From positions 1,178,001-1,242,000 of the forward strand of contig NZ_CP106951.1 in assembly GCF_030419005.1 (NCBI RefSeq): a stretch of 64,000 nt of DNA, written 5' to 3'. Numbering within the stretch: position 1 is the first letter of the stretch; the number at the start of each line of letters is the position of its first letter. This document shows, one piece after another, positions 1 through 8,520 of the stretch. The notes beneath the pieces are model-generated. The model saw only the letters and a list, made by a program, of their open reading frames with translations. It was not told where the DNA came from and searched no databases. The translations under genes and the position numbers were made by a program. The DNA comes from Eleftheria terrae. Its GTDB lineage: Bacteria; Pseudomonadota; Gammaproteobacteria; Burkholderiales; Burkholderiaceae_C.

Positions 1-3000
1 ACCTCTATCACCTGCCCTGGTACATCATCATCGGCGCGCCAGGCTCGGGCAAGACCACCGCGCTGATCAACTCCGGGCTGGAGTTCCCGCTGGCCGAGAA
101 GTTCGGCAAGGAAGCCATCCGCGGCGTCGGCGGCACCCGCAACTGCGACTGGTGGTTCACCAACGAAGCCATCCTGCTCGACACTGCCGGCCGCTACACC
201 ACCCAGGACAGCCACCAGCAGGACGACGCGACGGCCTGGCAGGGCTTCCTGCAGCTGCTGCGCAAGAACCGGCCGCGCCGGCCCATCAATGGGGTGCTGG
301 TGACGATCAGCGTGTCGGACATGCTCTCGCATGCCGCGCCGGAGCGTGAGCGTTATGCCCAGACCGTGCGCCAGCGCGTGCAGGAGCTGTACCAGCAGCT
401 GGGCGTGCGCATTCCGATCTACCTGCTGGTCACCAAGACCGACCTGCTGCCCGGCTTCACCGAGTACTTCGACAACCTGAGCAAGGAAGAGCGCGAGCAG
501 GTGCTGGGCTTCACCATGCCTTACCAGGACCGTGCGCCGGCCCTGGAGAAGGCGGCGCTGGCCCAGACCTTCGGCACCGAGTTCGAGCTGATGTCGCGCC
601 GCCTCTTCGAAGGCTCCCTGGAGCGGCTCGAGGCCGAGCGCGACCCGACCCGCCGCTCGCTGATCTACAGCTTTCCGCAGCAGTTCGCCGCAGTGCGCGA
701 GGTGCTGGGCGACTTCCTGGTGAACGCCTTCTCGGGCTCGCAGTTCGACGAGGCGATGATCCTGCGCGGCGTCTACTTCACCAGCGGCACGCAGGAAGAC
801 TCGCCGATCGACCGCATCATGGGCGTGCTGGCGCGCAGCTTCAAGGTGGAGCGCCGGGCGCTGCCGCCGCAGAAGAACACCGGCCGCAGCTACTTCCTGA
901 CCCGCACTCTGAAGGACGTGATCTTCCAGGAGTCGGAGCTCGCCGGCACCAACCTGAAGTGGGAGCGCCGCCGCGCCTGGGTGCAGGGCGCGGCCTACGT
1001 GCTGGTGGGGCTGCTGGCGGTGGGCGCGCTGGCCGCATGGAGCGTCAGCTACGTCAACAACAAGCAGTACCTCGCCGCGGTGGGCGAGCGCGTCCCGCCG
1101 GCCAACAAGACGGTGCAGGCGATCGATCCCAGCACCGGTGCCGAGGTGGTGCAGCTGCTGCCCGCACTCAACGAACTGCGCCAGCTGGCCATCGTGCCCC
1201 CGGTGACGAGCGAGCTGGATGCCCCCGCCTCCTGGCGCTTCGGACTGTTCCAGGGCGAGAAGATGGACGCCGCGGCCCGTGCCGCCTACGAGCGCCTGCT
1301 GGAAGACGCGATGCTGCCCAAGGTGGCCCGCCGCGTTGAAGACCTGCTGCGCTCGGCCCAGAGCCGCAATCCCGAGCTGATGTACGAGGCGCTCAAGGCC
1401 TACTTGATGCTCTACGACAGCGAGCACTACTCGTCGGCGGCGCTGAAGGACCTGGTGCTGGCCGACTGGGAAGCCAACCTGCCGCGCGAAGTCAACAATG
1501 AGCAGCGCGCCATGCTCGAGCAGCACCTGAACGTGCTGCTGGACCGCGGCATGGTGCTGTCGCCGGTGCCGCAGGACAAGACCCTGGTCGAGCAATCGCG
1601 CCAGGCGCTGCAGCGCATGTCGCTGGCGCAGCGCGTCTACAGCCGGCTCAAGCGCGTGGGCGTGGGCGCGGACATTCCCGAGTTCAAGCTGACGAAGGCC
1701 GCCGGTCCGGCAGCCGGCCTGGTGTTCACCCGCGCCAGCGGCGCGCCGCTGACCAAGGGCATTCCGGGCCTCTACACCTATGACGGCTACCACAAGGCCT
1801 TCCTGCAGCAGACCGACAAGGTGGCACGCCAACTGTTCGATGAGGAAGGCTGGGTGCTGGGCCTCAACGAGCAGCAGCGCAGCTTCAACCTGCAGGACCC
1901 GCAGAGCCTGGCCCGGCTGGTGAACGAGGTGCGCCGCCTCTACCTGGAGGACTACGCCCGCATCTGGGAAACCTTCATCAACGACATCAAGCTGGCTCGC
2001 CACGGCACGCTGCCGCAGACCATCCAGGCGGCTCGCACGCTGTCGGCCGGCGATTCGCCGCTGCCGCCGCTGCTGCGGGCCATCGTGAAGGAAACGACGC
2101 TGGGCGAGAAGATCGAGGGCGGCACGGTGGAGCGCGCCACCAGCAGCGTCAGCGACCGGGTCTCCAACACCCGCGACAGCCTGGCCCGCCTGCTGGCCAC
2201 CGACCAGCCGCAACCCGGCACCTCCAGCCAGCCGCAGAAGCTCGAAAGCATCGTCGACGACCGCTTCGAGCCACTGCGTCGCTTCGTGCTGAGCCCGGGG
2301 CAGGGCCAGCCGGCGCCGATCGACACCTCGCTGCAGCTGCTCAACGAGCTCTACACGCTGATGACCGCCACCGAGACCGCGGTGCGCGGCGGTGCCGCGC
2401 CGCCCACCAGCGACGTGCCGAACAAGGTGCGTGCCGAGGCCGGCCGCCTGCCGGAGCCGATGCGCGGCATGATGACCCAGCTTGTCACCAGCGGCACCAG
2501 CCAGGCCCTGGGCGCGACCCGCGAGAACCTGAGCAACAACCTCAAGACCACGGTGTCGGACTTCTGCCACCAGGCGATCGACGGCCGCTACCCCTTCGCC
2601 CGGGGCAGCAACCGCGACGTCACCCAGGACGACTTCTCGCGCCTGTTCTCGCCCGGCGGCCTGATGGACGACTTCTTCCAGCGCAACCTGATCCAGTTCG
2701 CCGACACCACCACCCGGCCCTGGACCTTCCGTGAGATCGGCGGCGGCCAGATGGGCACGACGAGCGATTCCGGTGCGCTGGTGCAGTTCCAGCGGGCGCA
2801 GGCCATCCGTGACACCTTCTTCCGCTCGGGCGGCAAGGCGCCCGGCCTGCGGCTGGACTTCAAGCCGGTGGAGATGGATGCGTCGATCACGCAGTTCATC
2901 CTCGACGTGGACGGCCAGATCGTGAAGTACGCGCACGGCCCGTCGGTGCCGATGAGCGTGCAGTGGCCAGGCACCGGAGGCCGCGGGCAGGTACGCATCC

Positions 3001-3233
3001 AGCTCTCGCCGCCATCCGCGTCGGGCAGCTCGGGCGCGGTGTTCGAGGGGCCGTGGGCACTGTTCCGCATGTTCGACAAGGTGCAGATCGACGGCGCCGG
3101 CCAGCCTGAGCGCTTCCGCGCCACCTTCGTCATCGACGGCCGCCGCGCGGTCTTCGAGGTGACGACGAGCAGCGTGCTGAATCCGTTCCGCATGAATGAG
3201 CTGGCCAGCTTCGGCTGCCCTGGCAAGCTGTGA
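1..3233 (+). CDS. tssM: TssM/IcmF, type VI secretion inner-membrane protein (5' end outside window)
   Basis: TssM belongs to the T6SS membrane complex (TssJLM), which anchors the sheath-tube machine and spans the periplasm. The frame is already open at base 3, so the N-terminus and its first membrane segments lie upstream; 1076 residues are visible. A Walker A motif (GAPGSGKT) is at bases 33-56 and an LLDTAGR switch-like motif follows at about 174-194, both typical of the IcmF cytoplasmic domain. A hydrophobic segment at about 993-1050 is the last membrane helix, and the remainder is the long periplasmic part with the IcmF-related and C-terminal domains. tagF follows 16 bases later. Family assignment is firm. 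Confidence 0.95.
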   Translation, partial: LYHLPWYIIIGAPGSGKTTALINSGLEFPLAEKFGKEAIRGVGGTRNCDWWFTNEAILLDTAGRYTTQDSHQQDDATAWQGFLQLLRKNRPRRPINGVLVTISVSDMLSHAAPERERYAQTVRQRVQELYQQLGVRIPIYLLVTKTDLLPGFTEYFDNLSKEEREQVLGFTMPYQDRAPALEKAALAQTFGTEFELMSRRLFEGSLERLEAERDPTRRSLIYSFPQQFAAVREVLGDFLVNAFSGSQFDEAMILRGVYFTSGTQEDSPIDRIMGVLARSFKVERRALPPQKNTGRSYFLTRTLKDVIFQESELAGTNLKWERRRAWVQGAAYVLVGLLAVGALAAWSVSYVNNKQYLAAVGERVPPANKTVQAIDPSTGAEVVQLLPALNELRQLAIVPPVTSELDAPASWRFGLFQGEKMDAAARAAYERLLEDAMLPKVARRVEDLLRSAQSRNPELMYEALKAYLMLYDSEHYSSAALKDLVLADWEANLPREVNNEQRAMLEQHLNVLLDRGMVLSPVPQDKTLVEQSRQALQRMSLAQRVYSRLKRVGVGADIPEFKLTKAAGPAAGLVFTRASGAPLTKGIPGLYTYDGYHKAFLQQTDKVARQLFDEEGWVLGLNEQQRSFNLQDPQSLARLVNEVRRLYLEDYARIWETFINDIKLARHGTLPQTIQAARTLSAGDSPLPPLLRAIVKETTLGEKIEGGTVERATSSVSDRVSNTRDSLARLLATDQPQPGTSSQPQKLESIVDDRFEPLRRFVLSPGQGQPAPIDTSLQLLNELYTLMTATETAVRGGAAPPTSDVPNKVRAEAGRLPEPMRGMMTQLVTSGTSQALGATRENLSNNLKTTVSDFCHQAIDGRYPFARGSNRDVTQDDFSRLFSPGGLMDDFFQRNLIQFADTTTRPWTFREIGGGQMGTTSDSGALVQFQRAQAIRDTFFRSGGKAPGLRLDFKPVEMDASITQFILDVDGQIVKYAHGPSVPMSVQWPGTGGRGQVRIQLSPPSASGSSGAVFEGPWALFRMFDKVQIDGAGQPERFRATFVIDGRRAVFEVTTSSVLNPFRMNELASFGCPGKL

Positions 3234-3249
3234 CACCGGGAGCGAGAAC

Positions 3250-3972
3250 ATGACCGGCTTGGAAGACTGGCTCGCCACGTCGCCGGCCGCCGGGGACGGC
3301 GCGCCGGCCTGGTTCGGCAAGCTGCCGGCGCTGGGCGACTTCGCCCACCGTCGCGGCAACGAACGTTTCAACGGCCTGCTGGATGCCTGGCTGCAGCGGG
3401 CCATCCCCGCCAGCCGCGCCCAGCTCAACGAGGGCTGGACGCATGCCTACGTGGGCGCACCGCTGTGGAGCTTTGCGATGTTTCCCGGCGTCTGCGGCGA
3501 AGAGGCCTACGCGGGCGTGCTGATGTCCAGCGTGGACCGGGTGGGCCGCTACTTCCCCCTCACGGTGTACACCGAGGTGCCCTACCCGCGCGCGCTGCTG
3601 CGCGAGATGCAGGGCACAGGCAGCTGGTACGCCTATGTGCAGCAGGCGCTGCCGCAGGTGCTCAACACCCAGTTCACGCACGAGCAGTTCGAGTCGCTGC
3701 TGGCATCGGCGCCGATGGCGCCGGGGGTGGGCGATGCGCTGGAGCTATCGGGCAGCATCGACTGGGGTGCGGCCTTCCAGCAGGGCCAGCCGCTGCTGCT
3801 GCCGAACATGGCCAGCGCGGTCGACATGCTGGGGCTGGACCTGATGTCGCACTACCTGCGCGGCACCACGCTGTGGTGGGCACCGCTGCCAGGCGGCGCG
3901 ACGGTGTTGCGAGCCTTCAAGGGCATGCCGCCGCCGGAGTCGTATACGGCGATGCTGGCGGCGGAGGGGTGA
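3250..3972 (+). CDS. tagF: TagF (ImpM family), T6SS accessory protein
   Basis: This 240-aa single-domain TagF/ImpM protein is a cytoplasmic T6SS accessory factor; in Pseudomonas, TagF acts as a post-translational repressor of T6SS. The family N-terminus WFGKLPALGDFAHRRGN is clear at residues 18-34. The ATG at 3250 is chosen because a GGGAGCGAG ribosome site lies just upstream and the homologous region starts soon after; the in-frame ATG at 3196 would overlap tssM. The gene is 16 bases downstream of tssM and probably in its operon. The convergent gene behind it ends only 34 bases away, so tagF closes the core cluster in this direction. Confidence 0.9.
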   Translation: MTGLEDWLATSPAAGDGAPAWFGKLPALGDFAHRRGNERFNGLLDAWLQRAIPASRAQLNEGWTHAYVGAPLWSFAMFPGVCGEEAYAGVLMSSVDRVGRYFPLTVYTEVPYPRALLREMQGTGSWYAYVQQALPQVLNTQFTHEQFESLLASAPMAPGVGDALELSGSIDWGAAFQQGQPLLLPNMASAVDMLGLDLMSHYLRGTTLWWAPLPGGATVLRAFKGMPPPESYTAMLAAEG

Positions 3973-4006
3973 GGGGCAGAAAAACCGGCGAGGTCGCGGC
4001 CGGCCG

Positions 4007-6271
4007 CTATTGCGGCACACCATAGGCGTGCAGGAGCATGTTCTCGATGGCACCGGCCAGGTACTGCTCTGCAACCGACTTCGGCATTCCCTGCACTGCA
4101 GGGTGAAACTTCTCACACCAGCGGATCAGCATCCTCATTTCCTTAGCCGGGATCGTCCACTTCTGCTTCCTGATGCCGGAACGCAGGCTCTCACCAAGAG
4201 CCTGCATTGCATCATTCTCCCGCTTCGTCTGCTCCTGCTCCCGGGAGATGGCAGACACCAGCTCGACACTGGCGTTTTCGAGCTTCTCCTCGTCCTTGAA
4301 CGAGGCCATGGCGAATAGCCCGCCCTTCAGACCGAATTCACCGCAGTTGCGGAGGAAGGCGTCGAAGGTCAACGCCCCCTCACCGATCAGTTGCAGGCCC
4401 ATGACCGCCGTGACATAGGCCAGGTTGTTCTTGTTTGCTTCAACGCCGAAGATGTGCAGCAGGAAGGCGGCCCGTATCAGTTCGCGCTCGTCCGCAGCAC
4501 CGCTGTCGCCGCTGCAAAGCAGGGCCAGCAGCTGGGCTGCCTCACTGCGATCGTTTTGCTGGAACATCGCGGCGATCTCCGAATAGCTGGCCCCCGCCAC
4601 ATCTTTGCTGTGATACTGGACGCGAGGGTGCTTGCGCAACACGGTCATGGTGCCCGTCCCAGCGACTCTCACCGTCGAGAAATCGCTCTTCACCGGTATG
4701 CGGCGGTTTCCAATCCATGTCGTCGCACAGACGTCGAGCAGCTTTGCCCCGGACTCCTGGAATGCCGAGACCTTCCCTGGATCAAAGGACGCCAACCGGG
4801 AGGGATTGTTCAACTCTTGCAGCCGCCCAGCCAGCCATAGCCATTGGCAGCCGTTACGCACCTGGAAGCCGTAATTGTCGCGCTGGACAGCGTCACGCTG
4901 GCCACCGCTGCGCCGTTGCGCGGTGGCCTCGTACTGCCCATCGCACCACACACGCGACACAATCGCGGCCATTACCCGGTGGGCAACGCGCATTAAGCGA
5001 TAACCTGTGATGCAACCGTCGGCGACCCTGAGCGCATAAGGTGTTCTCCAGCAGCAAGCGCGGCAGCAAGGCGAAGGATTAACCACCAAACTGACGCATG
5101 CATCTTGCGGCACGATGGCTGACGAGGTCCAAACTCCGCAGTCCTCACCTTCAGAAGGATACGCATACACCGCGAACGGAGCCGGGAGTACGTGGAATGT
5201 TGCATCCAGCGTGCGCAAGTTCGGCATCTCACCGAGCCGAAGCAACTGCTTGGCATTCAGATCGTCTTGTACAACGTGGATCACCATTGGCGTGACGTGC
5301 CAGGCAGGGAAGTTCGTCAGCACCACCTTCAGCGTCTCAGTGGGCCACAAGCCGTCCATCGAACACGGTACGTCTTCGAGCGTGGCGCGAGAAACCTCGC
5401 CAGTCAGAGCGCTGAACGGCAAGGCACCGGCGTTCGCTCCAAAACCTTGCCCACCCACTGGCCCGAGCGGCAGCTCTTGCGGACTGCCGTCGCTCAGCAC
5501 CTCCTCCTCGTCGATGACGACGAGCATGGCCTCGCCCTCGCTCTCGCCCTCGCTCTCGCCCTCGCCCTCGCTCTCACCCTCACCCTCACCCTCACCCTCA
5601 TCCTCATCCTCATCCTCATCCTCGTCTTCGTCTTGGTCTTCGTCCTCTTCGTCCTGCAGCGCTGCATGCTCGCCCTCGGCGCAGCCCCATCTGTTCATCA
5701 TCTGCTGCAGCCGGTCGCAGGCACCCATCACGTCTTCCGACTCCTGGCGCCATGCCAAGAACTTGCCCTCAGCCGAATCCAGTTCGTCTTCAACCTCCAG
5801 GCTGTCACCGCGGATCATGTTGACCGCGTTGGAGAATGGGCCCGCGACCCACAGCACGCAGTTCTCCGCGCTGACTATTTCCCCTCGCGCCCGCTTCCAC
5901 CGCTGCTTGAAGTCGGCAAGGTGCTCCTGGTTCGCGGGAGTGACCAGATCCGCTGCCCCATCGAGTGCAGCCAGCACAGTGCAGAACAATGCAGGAGAGT
6001 TCCGACGTCTCGCTTCCAGCTCTGCGAGGAAGCGGGCCGAGGCCAAATGCAGCGCCTCTTTGGCATCCGGGCCCGCAAATAGGATCTCGTCGACTGCGTT
6101 GCCAAAGGCCTCCACCAACCGGCGGAAGTTGTCCGCGTCAGCCACCGCCTTTCGCGCCTGCGCCCATTGCTGCTGAAAGGCGGCCCCATGCTCCTGGTTC
6201 GGGCAGATGACCCCGTCTGCTGCCTCGTCGAGTGCCGCCAGGAGATCGCGGCGGACTGACTCAATCGTCAT
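4007..6271 (-). CDS. 754-aa protein with duplicated N-terminal domain and acidic linker; candidate T6SS cargo
   Basis: I do not recognise the family. Residues 10-90 and 99-180 are two diverged copies of one helical module; both carry the string NQEH and end in a FLA motif. Residues 205-257 are a nearly pure Asp/Glu/Gly/Ser tract. The remaining ~490 residues are a mixed, Cys-containing region without a known catalytic motif. No signal peptide is visible. ATG 6271 is chosen because AGAGGA lies upstream and the gene then overlaps the DUF4123 gene by 11 bases; an earlier in-frame start at 6616 would run deep into that gene. Being last in a coupled operon behind a DUF4123 adaptor beside T6SS genes suggests a secreted effector, which is inference. 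No obvious immunity gene follows. Confidence 0.6.
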   Translation of the reverse strand: MTIESVRRDLLAALDEAADGVICPNQEHGAAFQQQWAQARKAVADADNFRRLVEAFGNAVDEILFAGPDAKEALHLASARFLAELEARRRNSPALFCTVLAALDGAADLVTPANQEHLADFKQRWKRARGEIVSAENCVLWVAGPFSNAVNMIRGDSLEVEDELDSAEGKFLAWRQESEDVMGACDRLQQMMNRWGCAEGEHAALQDEEDEDQDEDEDEDEDEDEGEGEGEGESEGEGESEGESEGEAMLVVIDEEEVLSDGSPQELPLGPVGGQGFGANAGALPFSALTGEVSRATLEDVPCSMDGLWPTETLKVVLTNFPAWHVTPMVIHVVQDDLNAKQLLRLGEMPNLRTLDATFHVLPAPFAVYAYPSEGEDCGVWTSSAIVPQDACVSLVVNPSPCCRACCWRTPYALRVADGCITGYRLMRVAHRVMAAIVSRVWCDGQYEATAQRRSGGQRDAVQRDNYGFQVRNGCQWLWLAGRLQELNNPSRLASFDPGKVSAFQESGAKLLDVCATTWIGNRRIPVKSDFSTVRVAGTGTMTVLRKHPRVQYHSKDVAGASYSEIAAMFQQNDRSEAAQLLALLCSGDSGAADERELIRAAFLLHIFGVEANKNNLAYVTAVMGLQLIGEGALTFDAFLRNCGEFGLKGGLFAMASFKDEEKLENASVELVSAISREQEQTKRENDAMQALGESLRSGIRKQKWTIPAKEMRMLIRWCEKFHPAVQGMPKSVAEQYLAGAIENMLLHAYGVPQ
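5531..5654 (-). repeat. Hexanucleotide-type tandem repeat encoding an acidic linker
   Basis: On the plus strand the stretch is made of degenerate 6-base units (CTCGCC, CTCACC, CTCATC, GTCTTC types), which read on the minus strand as GluGly, GluSer and AspGlu dipeptides inside the 754-aa protein. Because units are multiples of three, gain or loss of copies would change linker length without shifting the frame. Confidence 0.8.
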
Positions 6272-7307
6272 GGGGTGCGTCCTCTCGCCTTGCTGATCTC
6301 GCAGCGGCCCCCGCCTGCAAGTCAGCCCAGTCCCCGTCGGCCATCTCCAGGAACAGGCGTGCCAGCCGCTGCTCCACAGGTCGATCGTCAGGCTCGAGCA
6401 GCCGCCGCACCGCAGGGTGCTCCTCGAACCCGAGGCCGAAGCGAAATGCCAGCCCGACATAGTCGGACAGTGAACGCAGCGACTGCAGCTCCAGCCGCCG
6501 TGCATCGATGAGTGCCTGCCGCACCAGGGCCTGCAACTCCGCCGTGCTGCGGCCTTCGCAGGCCCGCGGCCATGCGCGACGCAGTTCGTGCGCCAGGCGC
6601 TCGGCAAACCGGTCACTGGCGTCCTGTGTCAGGGCGTGCAGCTGCTGAGGCGTCAGCTTCAGCACCCAGCCACCGGCTGGCGGCAACCTCACATCCAACG
6701 GTGCCTCCCGCAACATCGCCCGCTCAACGAAGACCCGCAGCTGAGGCAGGCCCTGGAGCTTCTGCACATCCTGCGGCCGCGGCCCCATGCCGCACAGCTG
6801 CGCATCGTTCGACGCGCTCGACTCCACCAACACGCAAGCCATCGGCCCCATGAAGCGTTCGGCCTGGGCCGATGTGCTGTGCGGCAGGAGCACGCGCAGC
6901 ACCCGGGGGTCGAAGAATCGCAGCAGGCTGGGACCGTCGTCCGCGCTCCCCGGCACCAGCAGCAGGGAACGCAGGTGGCGGCGCATCAGGGCCAGTCCAA
7001 CCTCTTGCCGGGTCACGGCGAGCCAGCCCCTGCTGCCACCCCACACGGCCGTCAGCAGCTGGAGCCACTGTCCACCCTCGTGCACATCCAACTGAACGAC
7101 ATAGGGCGCCACCGCAAGCAGCCGGGCCGACAACGCTCCCGCCAGCAAGCACTCGCGGGGCAAGCCGCTGGCGCGAAGCAACGGCTCTATCGCCCGGTCG
7201 CGGGCCGTATCCAGCACGGCGAAATACCGGAGCGGCCGCCCCTGATTCCGCAGCAAGGGCAGTTGCTCCAGCCAGGCCAGAGTGCCGGCAGGTGCCGCCG
7301 CTGTCAC
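6261..7307 (-). CDS. DUF4123-domain protein, likely T6SS effector adaptor/chaperone
   Basis: DUF4123 proteins (Tap/Tec-type adaptors) load particular effectors onto VgrG spikes. The 348-aa product carries the family core LLRFFDPRVLRVLLP at about two fifths of its length, preceded by a Trp/Leu-rich stretch. The start is taken as GTG at 7307: it forms a 4-base GTGA overlap with the stop of the upstream 204-aa gene and has GGGAG upstream; an ATG at 7343 would give 12 more residues. The 3' end overlaps the start of the 754-aa gene by 11 bases, so all three are probably translated together. No VgrG or PAAR gene is in the window; the partner spike must lie elsewhere. Confidence 0.82.
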   Translation of the reverse strand: MTAAAPAGTLAWLEQLPLLRNQGRPLRYFAVLDTARDRAIEPLLRASGLPRECLLAGALSARLLAVAPYVVQLDVHEGGQWLQLLTAVWGGSRGWLAVTRQEVGLALMRRHLRSLLLVPGSADDGPSLLRFFDPRVLRVLLPHSTSAQAERFMGPMACVLVESSASNDAQLCGMGPRPQDVQKLQGLPQLRVFVERAMLREAPLDVRLPPAGGWVLKLTPQQLHALTQDASDRFAERLAHELRRAWPRACEGRSTAELQALVRQALIDARRLELQSLRSLSDYVGLAFRFGLGFEEHPAVRRLLEPDDRPVEQRLARLFLEMADGDWADLQAGAAARSARREDAPHDD

Positions 7308-7918
7308 GGCCGGTCTCCCGCCCGGGCGGCGCCGCGGCCACACAGGCGGCAGCGTGCGATGCCATGCTGGGCGGCCAGCTCAAGTGCCCGGGCCTGCGCC
7401 TCTTCCTGCAGCGCCGACGAGGGCGTGAGGTCGCTGGCGTCGTTGACCTGCGCCACTGCGGCAGGGACCTGCGGCAACGCCTCCGGCTCCGGCCGCCGCG
7501 TTTCGATATGGTCCCACCCCGTACTGCGTTGCACGGGGGCAGGCTGCTGCGGCACCGCAGCGATCGAGCGATGTCGGCCGGCCGACAACGGCAGCGCCAG
7601 CAGGCATAGCCGGCCCATGGCCAGCAACACCGCGACTTCCTCCACGACCCGCCCGTCTTCCAGCCGGGCCACCTCGAAGTGCCCCAGTTGACGCAAAGCC
7701 GCACGCAGGCTCTGCATCCGGTCTCGCTCGCAAAGGCAAGGCAGCAGGCTGCGACTGAAGGTCGGCGGGTCGCCTGAGCACAGATGCCAGGCGGCTTCGC
7801 AAGGCCGGGGCCGCTCGCCTTCAATGACACCGGCCGGCAAGTCGCGCGGCTCACAGAGCCAATGACTGTCGTCCAGGCGCAGGCTGGCTCGCAGGACGCT
7901 GGGTTCCAGCTCGGTCAT
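7304..7918 (-). CDS. Unknown 204-aa protein, first gene of the DUF4123 set
   Basis: The family is not recognised. The N-terminal ~110 residues look globular, with a hydrophobic stretch around VAVLLAMGRLCLLALPL; the C-terminal half is Pro/Ala/Gln-rich and ends in a CRLC pair. No signal peptide is evident. ATG 7918 has a good AAGGAG site; an earlier in-frame ATG at 8101 would add 61 residues of unconvincing composition. The stop overlaps the GTG start of the DUF4123 gene, so it should share that adaptor's job, perhaps as a co-chaperone, immunity protein or structural partner. Function is open. Confidence 0.6.
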   Translation of the reverse strand: MTELEPSVLRASLRLDDSHWLCEPRDLPAGVIEGERPRPCEAAWHLCSGDPPTFSRSLLPCLCERDRMQSLRAALRQLGHFEVARLEDGRVVEEVAVLLAMGRLCLLALPLSAGRHRSIAAVPQQPAPVQRSTGWDHIETRRPEPEALPQVPAAVAQVNDASDLTPSSALQEEAQARALELAAQHGIARCRLCGRGAARAGDRP

Positions 7919-8141
7919 GGCACTCCTTGGGCATCGTCGAATGAACCGAAGGCGGTGCCAGCAGCGGGATACCGAGACTCCAGGTCCGGGGCCCTCTGCG
8001 GCGCTCGACATACCGTGCGGCCCCGCATGGCGCCCGCCGGAAGCGGCAGTGCAGGCCGTCGAAGCGAATGTTAGTGAGACGGCGGCGTGCCGGGCCCCCA
8101 CGACCCGGGGGGCGCCGGCAGCCGCCCTGTGGCTGCCGCGC

Positions 8142-8363
8142 TCAGCCCTCGGCCGAGCGCTCGTTCTTTGCTGTCTCGAACTCGCGCCGCCCCGCCTCGG
8201 TCAGCACGAGCTGCGAGCCTTCACGCTGCAACAGCCCACGGGCGACGTAGTCCTCGAGCTTCTGGGCAGGCACCAGGTCTGCGCGGCCCTGATCGAGGTA
8301 GTCCACAGCCTGGCTGTATTCGATGCGGTCGGCGGCACTGTCGAACATGAAAAGCGTCTCCAT
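8142..8363 (-). CDS. Small hypothetical protein, possible winged-helix fold
   Basis: This 73-aa frame begins METLFMFDSAADR and contains LEDYVARGLLQREGSQLVLT, a pattern of helix-turn-beta hairpin that resembles the wing of small winged-helix proteins. The ribosome site is weak (ATGGA directly before the ATG). It is 223 bases upstream of the 204-aa gene on the same strand and could be a small regulator of the coupled T6SS-linked genes, but that is a guess from position. Composition and frame use match real coding DNA. Confidence 0.5.
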   Translation of the reverse strand: METLFMFDSAADRIEYSQAVDYLDQGRADLVPAQKLEDYVARGLLQREGSQLVLTEAGRREFETAKNERSAEG

Positions 8364-8479
8364 TCCATGAATACCGTCACGGTAGCGCCCGGCGGCTCCG
8401 GCCGGTCAAAGACAGTGTCGAAGCCAGGGGCTACCGAGGCCCTTGGAGGCGCGGACTGGCCACCATCGCTTCACATCGA

Positions 8480-8501
8480 TAGAATTCGGAACACCGTTTC
8501 A
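8480..8501 (+). promoter_or_regulatory. kdgK -10 element and putative KdgR operator
   Basis: A TAGAAT -10-like hexamer at 8480-8485 is followed directly by CGGAACACCGTTTCA at 8487-8501. The 15-mer matches the site between kduI and kdgF (TGGAACGCCGGTTCA on the minus strand there) at 12 of 15 positions and is roughly palindromic. Placed just after the -10, a bound IclR-family repressor would block initiation. The assignment to KdgR is inference. Confidence 0.55.
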
Positions 8502-8520
8502 ATAATCAAGAGGAGACCGC

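Noticed and set aside
5115..6176. A Ser/Pro-rich plus-strand frame over the acidic-linker gene
   Set aside because: The poly-Ser stretch is just the complement of the acidic repeat; the minus-strand frame has a duplicated domain and operon context.
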